A stretch of DNA of 6,357 nucleotides from NCBI GenBank assembly GCA_030637775.1, contig DAOWFY010000078.1, forward strand, positions 1-6,357, written 5' to 3'. The position numbers and the translations under genes are program-made. Below are positions 1-6,122 of the stretch, one piece after another. This DNA is from a bacterium. GTDB lineage: Bacteria > Ratteibacteria > UBA8468. The notes under the pieces were generated by a model that did not search any database, had not been told where the DNA came from, and worked only from the letters and a program-made list of their open reading frames with translations. Every line of letters starts with the position of its first letter. Positions within the stretch are counted from its first letter, which is position 1.

Positions 1-268
1 AAGCATCCACATCATAATCCTTTGAGTTTCCCACCCAGTTGGCGATGGCCTGCGCTTTCTTTCCAACATCTGACCACCTTTTGGCAGTCTCGGTTGCCTT
101 CTCCTTCAAAGGTTGATAGTTAACATCTTTTAGATACTTCTCCGGCTCATCGGAGGCGAAAAGGTTATAAGCCTTTATCTCTTCGGCTAAAGAGCTCTTT
201 GAGAAAGAAGAAATGAACAGTAAAATCAATAGGAAATGGTAACCGAGCCTTTCTTTATTCCTATCCAT
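1..268 (-). CDS. Secreted protein, N-terminal fragment; possible transglutaminase-like enzyme
   Basis: Only the first 89 codons are present; the gene runs off the left edge of the window. I translated it by hand from the ATG at 268. Residues 1-28 form a signal peptide: a charged start (MDRNKER), a hydrophobic core (FLLILLFI) and a likely cleavage after SSLA. The mature part begins EEIKAYNLFASDEPEKYL. Near the fragment end, AQAIANWVGNSKDYDVDA (residues 72-89) resembles the helix before the catalytic cysteine in secreted transglutaminase-like proteins, which often reads 'A..I..WV..N..YD'. The catalytic Cys, His and Asp would lie outside the window, so the family call is tentative. The start codon lies inside the upstream gene (43 bp overlap) but is fixed by a perfect Shine-Dalgarno 9 nt before it. 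Translational coupling with the preceding secreted protein is likely. Confidence 0.7.
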   Translation of the reverse strand, partial: MDRNKERLGYHFLLILLFISSFSKSSLAEEIKAYNLFASDEPEKYLKDVNYQPLKEKATETAKRWSDVGKKAQAIANWVGNSKDYDVDA

Positions 269-1167
269 GGTTTATTATCACCTCCCGAGTGGATAATCTT
301 TATGGCAAGATTCCCATCCTCGGGTAGGAGAAATTTATTAATCTCAATGATAAAAGGGACTCCACTTTCAACACTTTTTCTCAAATTTTTGACGATGGAA
401 TAGTCCCAGTTTTCTTCTTCCTGAGTGCCCCAACCACCCACATATTTTTTGGTCTTTAATCTTCCCACATTGACTAAAATATTATGGGAAGCCTCCGTCT
501 CCTTCCCTCTCTTATCCACCTTAATTACTAAAAGGGCAACCTTTATCTTAATCTTGGTTTTAACATCCTTTTTACTAAGGCCGATAAAGGTCCATCTTCC
601 ATATTCATCCTCAGAACCGGATAACCAACAGTATTCTTTATACCCGTCCCCATTGGATTTAAAACTATAGGGAGAGATTTTGTCAGGAATTTTCTCCGAT
701 GGAATAGCCAGGCTATATTTCAATTTCACTGAATCCCTATCTATTCCTATTGAAGCCTCCTTCTCATCGCCACTTCTAATAATTCTAATTTTAAAATTAC
801 CATCATCCGGGATTAAGTTTTTAGGAAAGGAAAGGATATTTTGTGGTTGAAAATCCCTGGTAATCATAAAGATTTCTCTCCCTTTTGCTTCCGAGAGCAT
901 CATCAGATCAAACCTAACTGACTTTAGTTCTTCTGGTGAAATTAAAATCTCTATCAGAAGGGTGAATTTGTCTTCCTTGATTTGATCCCTCTTGATTCTA
1001 TGGAATGTCCATTCTCCATATTTGTCCCGAGAACCTTCTAACCACCGAGATTTTCCTTTTGGCACTCCATCGGAAGAAAAGTAGCGCGCCGGAATAACCT
1101 CGGCCATCCCCGTGCTCGAAATCAGAATAAAAATAAAGAGAAAAGGGACACTTCTATTTTTTAACAT
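226..1167 (-). CDS. Secreted hypothetical protein made of two tandem diverged domains
   Basis: I do not recognise a named family. The 313-residue protein starts with a signal peptide (residues 1-22, core FLFIFILI, likely cleavage after TGMA), so the rest is probably periplasmic or surface-exposed. The mature part is an internal duplication. WLEGSRDKYGEWTF (42-55) matches WLSGSEDEYGRWTF (181-194); LIPDDGNFKIRIIRSG (118-133) matches LLPEDGNLAIKIIHSG (280-295); SIGIDRDSVKLKYS (139-152) matches WIGIKKGSVTISY (301-313). Each unit of about 130-150 residues alternates charged and hydrophobic residues as in a beta sandwich, which could bind a ligand or mediate assembly (inference). The ATG at 1167 is preferred over a GTG immediately before it at 1170. 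The start overlaps the end of the PHP gene by 14 bp, and the end overlaps the next gene by 43 bp. Confidence 0.85.
   Translation of the reverse strand: MLKNRSVPFLFIFILISSTGMAEVIPARYFSSDGVPKGKSRWLEGSRDKYGEWTFHRIKRDQIKEDKFTLLIEILISPEELKSVRFDLMMLSEAKGREIFMITRDFQPQNILSFPKNLIPDDGNFKIRIIRSGDEKEASIGIDRDSVKLKYSLAIPSEKIPDKISPYSFKSNGDGYKEYCWLSGSEDEYGRWTFIGLSKKDVKTKIKIKVALLVIKVDKRGKETEASHNILVNVGRLKTKKYVGGWGTQEEENWDYSIVKNLRKSVESGVPFIIEINKFLLPEDGNLAIKIIHSGGDNKPWIGIKKGSVTISY
278..285 (-). promoter_or_regulatory. Strong Shine-Dalgarno (GGAGGTGA) for the gene starting at 268
   Basis: Reading the minus strand, GGAGGTGA lies 9 nt before the ATG at 268. It is complementary over 8 bases to the standard 16S rRNA tail (UCACCUCC). 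It sits inside the coding sequence of the preceding secreted protein and decides the start of the overlapping downstream gene. It is the best ribosome binding site in the window. Confidence 0.8.
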
Positions 1168-2539
1168 CACTAATTGCTAAACCCATAGTTACCGCGGCCA
1201 AGAGGAAGAGCCCTTTGCTCACGGTAGGCAGGATCTCATTGACCGTCGCTACTAGCTGCCAGGTATTCAAAAGAGAAATGCCTTTTACTACCAAGATTAA
1301 ACTGATAACCAGCCAGAGGAAAATGGCAATTCTTCTCTTATCTTTGATAGAGCGAAGGAGAAAGCAACTCATTACCACCCAGAGAAACCAGGAGACTCGT
1401 TGCCAATTATTCAGGGAGCAAAAGTAGGAGAAAGTACCAATGAAAGGCTCAAAAATATAATGATATTCTGAGTAAAATTTTTTAGGCAAGGCAATAACTC
1501 TGAAACGGGAATTTTCTCTTCTCCGTAAAGCATCAAGAATTACCTTTTCTCGCGCTCTTTTATCCAACCGTTCCCAATTGTCTACCTTAAAACCTGTCCA
1601 GACATTACAGAAACTGCCCCAGCCATGCCAGTTACTGCCGCCAACCATCACCAGATTCTTTTTTTTGCAGAGATTGATTATTTCTTTCCTTAATTCTGGT
1701 CTGAGGGGACGGGAGGAAGCTCCGGCAATCTCAAACCCATCAACCCCGGCTTTAGCCAAATCCTCTAAAGATAATGGCGGTCTTCTCTTTCCCCAATAAT
1801 GGGGAACAATCACTACTCCCTTTTGACGGTGAACAACCCTTATTAAATCAGCCAAATCTTTATATTGACCTTTATCGATATCTTCTTTAATTCCCAAAAG
1901 ATTAAGGTGACTTCCTTTAAAGTTAACCTCCTCTCCGGCAATTACTAATGCATCAAGAGAGTTCTTCTCCAGCATCTCTCCTTGAGCAATCGGAGCCGCT
2001 CCAATCCAGCTATGTTCCGTAGTTGCCCACCCATTGAAACCGCAATTAAGATGCCAGAGGACACTTCTCTCTAAAGTGGCAATCCCATCATGGGAATAGA
2101 TGGTATGGGAATGGAGGTCAAGCAAAATTTCATTTGGGTCTTCCGATTTAAGGCGATACTCGGGTAAAGGAAAAAGGAGAAGATAAAGAACAAAGAGGAG
2201 AAAGGAGACAATAACAACAATTATTCCGCGAAATAGGCGTACTATTTTTTTAAAAACTGGACCTTTTAATCTAATAAGAGCAAAAATAAGCCAGATGGCT
2301 AAAAGCCAGATTAACCAGGAGGAAAGTTGTAATTTTGGTTCGGAAAGATTAAAAAAATAGAAGGGAAAGTCAAGAAATGGAGCAAAAATCTCAGCCGAGA
2401 GAGGAATAATTAGACAAACGCTCTTGGCCTCTATTCCTTTCTCAACATTAATCAATCTGCGGGGAGAATGAGGGAGAGAGAAAAGGAGAAGAAGGACAAC
2501 AAAGCCAATAAAAAACCACCAGATTCTTTTCCTTTTCAT
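1154..2539 (-). CDS. Membrane-anchored PHP-domain metallohydrolase
   Basis: This 461-residue protein has a PHP domain between hydrophobic segments. Likely membrane helices lie at about 7-22, 42-62 (less certain), 74-90 and 105-124 before the domain, and at about 381-397, 403-420 and 436-455 after it. The domain spans about 138-325. It shows the metal-binding LHSHT (H143, H145), SHDG (H150), TEH (E175, H176), GEEVNFKGSH (E203/E204, H211) and VPHYWG (H247). It ends in GSNWHG (301-306), where PHP proteins usually have GSD-x-H; here the Asp is Asn303. Known PHP proteins hydrolyse phosphoesters; CehA/McbA-type members are the nearest general resemblance. The substrate cannot be read from the sequence. 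The ATG at 2539 has only a poor ribosome binding site, because a palindromic repeat ends 9 bp upstream. The stop overlaps the following secreted-protein gene, which suggests a joint envelope function. Confidence 0.88.
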   Translation of the reverse strand: MKRKRIWWFFIGFVVLLLLFSLPHSPRRLINVEKGIEAKSVCLIIPLSAEIFAPFLDFPFYFFNLSEPKLQLSSWLIWLLAIWLIFALIRLKGPVFKKIVRLFRGIIVVIVSFLLFVLYLLLFPLPEYRLKSEDPNEILLDLHSHTIYSHDGIATLERSVLWHLNCGFNGWATTEHSWIGAAPIAQGEMLEKNSLDALVIAGEEVNFKGSHLNLLGIKEDIDKGQYKDLADLIRVVHRQKGVVIVPHYWGKRRPPLSLEDLAKAGVDGFEIAGASSRPLRPELRKEIINLCKKKNLVMVGGSNWHGWGSFCNVWTGFKVDNWERLDKRAREKVILDALRRRENSRFRVIALPKKFYSEYHYIFEPFIGTFSYFCSLNNWQRVSWFLWVVMSCFLLRSIKDKRRIAIFLWLVISLILVVKGISLLNTWQLVATVNEILPTVSKGLFLLAAVTMGLAISDVKK

Positions 2540-2548
2540 TTTTTGTCT

Positions 2549-2647
2549 GTCATTGTGAGAGTGTAGTTGCTCGATTCATCAAGCGAAGTTGTAGTGGCAA
2601 AGCTTGCTTTGCCGCCGAGTAAACTCGGCAACTACATTCGCAATGAC
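2549..2647. repeat. 99 bp MITE-like/REP-like palindromic element with imperfect terminal inverted repeats
   Basis: The left end (2549-2570) and right end (2628-2647) are inverted copies: 18 of 20 positions match, plus a 2-nt bulge on the left. Inside are two perfect hairpins: GGCAAAGC-TT-GCTTTGCC (2596-2613) and GCCGAGT-AA-ACTCGGC (2614-2629). A weaker imperfect palindrome lies at 2570-2583. No transposase is present and I see no clear target-site duplication. Such structures are typical of multi-copy non-autonomous elements, but copy number cannot be judged from one window. The element fills the only sizeable gap between genes, overlaps the last codons and stop of the HIT gene, and ends 9 bp before the PHP gene's start. 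The hairpins lack a following T-run on either strand, so they are not standard intrinsic terminators, although they could stabilise or attenuate the transcript. Confidence 0.85.
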
Positions 2648-3117
2648 TTCTTTAGTTCTTCGTAGAGCTTGTTCAGGGATTGAGAAATAACCTTTGTTTT
2701 GGCAACTATTGGCATAAAATTGGTATCTCCCCTCCAGCGGGGAACAAGATGGAGATGCAGATGTCCCGGGTAACCTGCTCCCGCAATTTTCCCTAAATTC
2801 AATCCCATATTAAACCCTTCTGGCTTCAAAATATCTTTTAGCAATTTGATGGAAAGATTAACCAATCTCCATAATTCGATTGTTTCTTCCTCTTTAAGCT
2901 GAGAAGGCTCCTTGATATGCCGGAAAGGGGCGATCATCAAATGTCCATTATTGTAAGGGAAGGTATTCAGGATAATAAAGCAATGTTTACCACGAAAGAG
3001 GATATAATTTTCCTTATCCTTCCTTTCCCTTTTAACCCGGCAAAACAGACAGCCCTTTTCCTTCTTCCCGGCAATATACCCTATCCTCCACGGCGCCCAG
3101 ATTATTTTTTCTTTCAT
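2632..3117 (-). CDS. HIT family protein (Ap4A phosphorylase/hydrolase-like)
   Basis: HIT (histidine triad) enzymes cleave or phosphorolyse nucleoside conjugates such as diadenosine tetraphosphate in the cytoplasm. In the 161-residue form starting at the ATG at 3117, the N-terminus carries WAPWRIGYI (7-15) and CLFC (23-26), a pair typical of the Ap4A-phosphorylase-like branch; the Cys pair probably binds zinc. The triad HLHLHLV follows at 119-125, with the central His121 as the expected nucleophile, and then PRWRGDTNFMP, also typical of this branch. A GTG at 3126, directly after the nuclease gene's TGA, would add three residues; I prefer the ATG because family members usually start just before WAPWR. 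No clear Shine-Dalgarno precedes either, so coupling to the nuclease gene is likely. The last four codons (SLRM) and the TAG stop lie inside the palindromic repeat. Confidence 0.92.
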   Translation of the reverse strand: MKEKIIWAPWRIGYIAGKKEKGCLFCRVKRERKDKENYILFRGKHCFIILNTFPYNNGHLMIAPFRHIKEPSQLKEEETIELWRLVNLSIKLLKDILKPEGFNMGLNLGKIAGAGYPGHLHLHLVPRWRGDTNFMPIVAKTKVISQSLNKLYEELKKSLRM

Positions 3118-3126
3118 TTTATTCAC

Positions 3127-4158
3127 TCACTGCTCTTTTAATCCTCTTTTCAGCACCTCCGGCGTAGGAAGCGATTTGGTCAGTTTTTTAGGCAATTTCT
3201 TCGTCAATCTGTATTTTGAAACACCGATCGGCTTTCTAATTCCGCGCAGTGCATACTCTACTTCCAGACGGTCTCTATTTTTACAAAGAATAATTCCGAT
3301 AGATGGATTTTCCTCAGGCAAGCGAACCAAATCATCCAGCAGATTTAAATAAAAGTTCATTTTGCCCGCATATTCAGACTTAAATTCCCCTATTTTCAAA
3401 TCAAACGCCACCAGACAATGCAAATGTCTGTGGAAAAACAAAAGGTCAACATAATATTCTTTATCCTTTAGCCTCAGTGGATATTGACTACCGATAAAGC
3501 AAAATCCTAATCCAAGCTCAGTGATGAAGTTCTTCAGATTAACAATGAGTTTTCTCTCCAATTCCTTTTCCAGAATTGGCTCAGCCACATCAAGAAAATC
3601 AAGAGTGTAAGTATCTTTCATTGTTAAATCTGCCTGCTCCGCCAAATGTACAGGAAGAGTTTTGGGGAAATTGTGCATCTTCTTTATCTTTACCTGTTTA
3701 TGAACTTCAGCCTCAATCTGATGAATAAGAACATCTCTACTCCAGCCAAATTGTATCGTCCCGCGGATATAAAATTCTCTTTCTTTTTTGCTTTTTACTC
3801 GCGACATTATAACCAAGTTTTGCCCCCAGGGAATTTCTCCAACAGGTTGTTGGAGATTTGGGAAATCTCTATATACCAAATAAAACTGGCGCATATACCA
3901 TAAATTTTGGACAGAGTATCCCTTTGTAGCAGAGAATTCCTGTCGCAAATCGTAGGAAAGTTTCTCAACAATACTTTTGCCCCAGCCAAATTTTTCTTGC
4001 TTTTCTGCGATCCTCTTCCCAATTTCCCAATATAGTTTTATTAATCCTCTGTTTAATCCACGATAAGCAATAATACGAGCGGAGACAATCTTCTCTTTTA
4101 TTTCTTTCAGAAATTGAAGGTAATCAGATTTTACCACCGCTTCTTTTTTAGTTACCAT
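3127..4158 (-). CDS. DUF1016 (YhcG-like) PD-(D/E)XK nuclease family protein
   Basis: The protein has 343 residues, close to full length for the family. Residues about 15-165 match the DUF1016 N-terminal domain, with recognisable LYWEIGKRI (42-50), GWGKSIVEKLSYDLRQEF (58-75) and YSVQNLWYMRQFY (81-93). Residues about 175-325 form the PD-(D/E)XK nuclease domain: GSQYPL (223-228), YYVDLLFFH (235-243, catalytic Asp238), FDLKIGEFKSEYAGKMNFYL (252-271, catalytic D253-x-K255), then IGIILCK and VEYALRGIRKPIGVSKY. The tail LPKKLTKSLPTPEVL is also typical, so the gene looks intact. Relatives resemble Holliday-junction resolvases and are often found near restriction-modification or defence genes; their activity is mostly inferred. 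Here it stands alone among unrelated genes. The start has a fair Shine-Dalgarno (AAGGA at 4164-4168) and overlaps the preceding small gene by 11 bp. Confidence 0.93.
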   Translation of the reverse strand: MVTKKEAVVKSDYLQFLKEIKEKIVSARIIAYRGLNRGLIKLYWEIGKRIAEKQEKFGWGKSIVEKLSYDLRQEFSATKGYSVQNLWYMRQFYLVYRDFPNLQQPVGEIPWGQNLVIMSRVKSKKEREFYIRGTIQFGWSRDVLIHQIEAEVHKQVKIKKMHNFPKTLPVHLAEQADLTMKDTYTLDFLDVAEPILEKELERKLIVNLKNFITELGLGFCFIGSQYPLRLKDKEYYVDLLFFHRHLHCLVAFDLKIGEFKSEYAGKMNFYLNLLDDLVRLPEENPSIGIILCKNRDRLEVEYALRGIRKPIGVSKYRLTKKLPKKLTKSLPTPEVLKRGLKEQ

Positions 4159-4369
4159 TGTTTTCCTTGCTTTCGCCCTTTTCTAAAATCTGCTCCGTCT
4201 GCAGAATTTTTACAGCTACGGAGGCCTCATTACCATTAACTTTTACCTTCTCCAGGCGGTAGGACTTAAAATTAAGGAGAGCAAAGGCGAAGATAGTTGC
4301 TTTAGCAAGTTTTTCATCCTGGAAGAGAGTACGAGGGTCTTTTAGTTTTTTCAATTCTTCCAGCCACAT
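4148..4369 (-). CDS. Small hypothetical protein (73 aa), in frame with the upstream lipoprotein
   Basis: I do not recognise this protein. It has no signal peptide or membrane segment. Its N-terminus is helical and charged (MWLEELKKLKDP). The middle, from about residue 33, reads NFKSYRLEKVKVNGNEASV, which looks like the helix-then-beta-hairpin end of small NTF2-like (DUF4878-type) extracytoplasmic domains. That resemblance is by eye only. The ATG lies 6 bp after the lipoprotein's TAG, in the same frame, with no good Shine-Dalgarno. It overlaps the nuclease gene by 11 bp, a junction that favours real coding. It may be a coupled small gene, or the detached C-terminal part of a once longer lipoprotein. 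Confidence 0.5.
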   Translation of the reverse strand: MWLEELKKLKDPRTLFQDEKLAKATIFAFALLNFKSYRLEKVKVNGNEASVAVKILQTEQILEKGESKENNGN

Positions 4370-4375
4370 ATTTTT

Positions 4376-4966
4376 CTATCTTATCTTTGCTAAGTTAAAG
4401 GGGAAGGATAGAACCTTTTCTTCGGGAATAGTTACGATTAAAGCTATTTTCGCTTTAGGGTTGATCCCGGTTGAAGAAAACTTATATTCGCAGATGGCGA
4501 CATTTGCCTGTTCCCGATTGACATCGGCATACCGGTCATTCTGCAAAAAGCTCGGTTTGATTATTCTTTCTCCGTATTTCAGAGAAGCGGTGCAATCTCT
4601 GGCAAAGTTAGGGGTATCACCATAGAGGGTAACGATAAAATGAAAAACTCCTGAATTCTCTTTTAGAGTTTTTCTGATTAAAGAAGAAGGAAGATTTATC
4701 CCACAAATTTCAGCATTTCTGGAGAGGAGAGCTAACCGATGGAAGGGGGTAAGAAGAAGGGCAGAACCCACCCCATAGCCAAGATCAGAACACCATTCCT
4801 TCTGGAATTCAAAGAGATTAAGATTTTTACTCTTTCTGCCAATCCCAAGCGCCTCCTTTATCCGTTCTTCATTTAAAACTACTCTTTCTGGCAGTTTTTT
4901 AGAGCAACCTGGCAAAAGGAAGAAAAAAAGCGCTAAAACTGCTATTTCTAAAACGATTTTTTTCAT
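4376..4966 (-). CDS. Small lipoprotein of unknown function
   Basis: This 196-residue protein has a clear lipoprotein signal: MKKIVLEIAVLALFFFLLPGC, with lipobox LPGC and acylated Cys21. Ser follows at +2, which in diderms would point to the outer membrane. I know no family for the mature part. Notable stretches are WCSDLGYGVGSALLLTPFHR (about 57-76), a hydrophobic GVFHFIVTLYGDTPNFARDC (about 106-125), and a beta-rich C-terminus ending FPFNLAKIR. Cysteines near residues 58, 87, 125 and 159 could form disulphides. I chose the ATG at 4966 because the lipoprotein signal begins there; an upstream in-frame start at 5002 would add twelve residues that spoil the signal peptide. A GGGAAG-like ribosome binding site is present. 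The start is 1 bp after the radical SAM gene's stop, indicating co-transcription. Confidence 0.82.
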   Translation of the reverse strand: MKKIVLEIAVLALFFFLLPGCSKKLPERVVLNEERIKEALGIGRKSKNLNLFEFQKEWCSDLGYGVGSALLLTPFHRLALLSRNAEICGINLPSSLIRKTLKENSGVFHFIVTLYGDTPNFARDCTASLKYGERIIKPSFLQNDRYADVNREQANVAICEYKFSSTGINPKAKIALIVTIPEEKVLSFPFNLAKIR

Positions 4967-4967
4967 T

Positions 4968-6122
4968 TTATAGTTCTTCCCAGAGAAAAAGTTGCCGCTC
5001 ATCGACCTTTTGTCTTTCTTTTTTTCTCTCCGGGAAAAGCCTTCCCGAGATGGTGATAAAGTTTCTTACTCTTCTTACCATCACCTTTAATTTTCTTAAA
5101 TCTGTCAAATCTTTTAATTTTGCCTTTTTTCGTACCTCAAGGATTTTCTTTGCCCCAATTCTACCAATTCCCGGGATACGAAGCAGCTCTCTATAACTTC
5201 CTTTATTAATCTCTATTGGGAAGAATTCCGGATGCGCATAAGCCCAGGCAAGCTTTGGGTCATGATTTAAAGGGAGATTTCCTCCCTTTTCAAAGCTAAG
5301 TTCCTCTGGTTTAAAAAAGTAGTACTTCAGGAGAAAACCTGCCTGATAGAGCCTCAGTTCACGTAGAAGGGGGCAGGGTCTTGTATCTTCCAGCGGTGTC
5401 TCCTCCACAGGAGAAAATGCCTTGTAGTAGATTCGTCGCAGCCCATAATTTTGGTAAAGTTGACAGGAGAGTTTTAAAATCTCCTGATCACTTTCCCCGG
5501 CTGCGCCTACTACCAATTGGGTGGTGATTCCCGCTCTGATATGGTTTTTCCTCACAACATAAAAGATATCGCTTAATCCTTTTAGCAGTTGATGATAGAA
5601 ATTCTTCGTGGGAGAAAGTTTAACTAAATACCTTTCCTTTGGCGCCTCTAAATTTATGGAGAGCCGGTCGGCAAATTTTGCCGCCTCTTCCACCAATCCC
5701 TTATCTACCCCGGGTAGAATCTTAAAATGGATATAGCCCGGGTAGCGATAGCGTTTACGAACTAATTTCAGGGTCTGGAGCATCCTTTCCTCACTATAAG
5801 TTGCATCCTTAAGGATAGCCGAGGAAAGAAAAAGTCCGTCCACCGAACCTTTCTTGTATTCTTCCATAAAGAGGCGGGCAAGTTCATCCGGCTTAAATGA
5901 ATAACGGGGAAAATTTCTATCCTTCCGATTGGCACAGTAAAGACAATTTCCTTCGCAGATATTTGTCTGCAGAACCTTAAAAAGCCGGGAGATTCTTCCT
6001 TTTTCACCTACGGCGGGATAGATAAAGGAATCTGCAGATTCTTCAGAAAAGATTCCGGGATAGCCGCAGGCATCAAACCGGGAGAGTCCCCCCAAAACTT
6101 CAAGTTTGCTGGTGGGATTCAT
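4968..6122 (-). CDS. Radical SAM protein with C-terminal helix-hairpin-helix, putative DNA modification/repair family
   Basis: The sequence matches the family named putative DNA modification/repair radical SAM protein (TIGR03916 type, often linked to a uracil-DNA-glycosylase-like partner). The 384 residues begin with the family-like KLEVLGGLSRFDACGYPG (6-23), supporting the ATG at 6122. The iron-sulphur cluster motif is CEGNCLYC (56-63; Cys56, Cys60, Cys63), in the CX3CX2C spacing. SINLEAP (155-161) and TQLVVGAAGESD (201-212) fit the later radical SAM barrel strands. LAWAYAHPEFFPIEIN (291-306) leads into a helix-hairpin-helix, LLRIPGIGRIGAKKILEVRK (313-332), which suggests contact with nucleic acid. 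The reaction is unknown; DNA is the assumed substrate because of this motif and family context. It overlaps the tRNA nucleotidyltransferase-type gene by 23 bp, with GGGG just before the start codon as a weak ribosome binding site. Confidence 0.9.
   Translation of the reverse strand: MNPTSKLEVLGGLSRFDACGYPGIFSEESADSFIYPAVGEKGRISRLFKVLQTNICEGNCLYCANRKDRNFPRYSFKPDELARLFMEEYKKGSVDGLFLSSAILKDATYSEERMLQTLKLVRKRYRYPGYIHFKILPGVDKGLVEEAAKFADRLSINLEAPKERYLVKLSPTKNFYHQLLKGLSDIFYVVRKNHIRAGITTQLVVGAAGESDQEILKLSCQLYQNYGLRRIYYKAFSPVEETPLEDTRPCPLLRELRLYQAGFLLKYYFFKPEELSFEKGGNLPLNHDPKLAWAYAHPEFFPIEINKGSYRELLRIPGIGRIGAKKILEVRKKAKLKDLTDLRKLKVMVRRVRNFITISGRLFPERKKERQKVDERQLFLWEEL

Noticed and set aside
425-670. 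Plus-strand open frame of 81 codons
   Set aside because: It is antisense to the well-supported secreted protein, has no recognisable domain, and its composition reflects the opposite strand. Other plus-strand frames at 1215-1427, 1578-1799, 2917-3141 and 3646-3903 were rejected for the same reason.
2536-2553. Five-codon upstream reading frame whose TGA overlaps the PHP start codon (ATGA)
   Set aside because: It would fit a leader peptide coupled to the PHP gene, but it starts within the repeat, has no ribosome binding site, and a frame this short is expected by chance.
2596-2629. Two strong hairpins read as an intrinsic terminator after the HIT gene
   Set aside because: Neither hairpin is followed by a run of T on either strand, and both belong to the larger palindromic element.
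2549-2647. CRISPR array or attachment site
   Set aside because: The repeats are inverted rather than regularly spaced direct repeats, and there is no integrase, cas gene or tRNA gene nearby.
3807-4022. Minus-strand open frame of 71 codons inside the DUF1016 gene
   Set aside because: It is an alternative frame within a strongly conserved nuclease gene, with no domain or ribosome binding site of its own. The 79-codon frame at 5768-6007 inside the radical SAM gene is a shadow in the same way.
4376-4378. TAG as a recoded sense codon joining lipoprotein and small gene
   Set aside because: TAG also terminates the HIT and PHP genes at sensible positions, so general recoding of TAG is not supported; the split or coupled-gene reading is kept instead.
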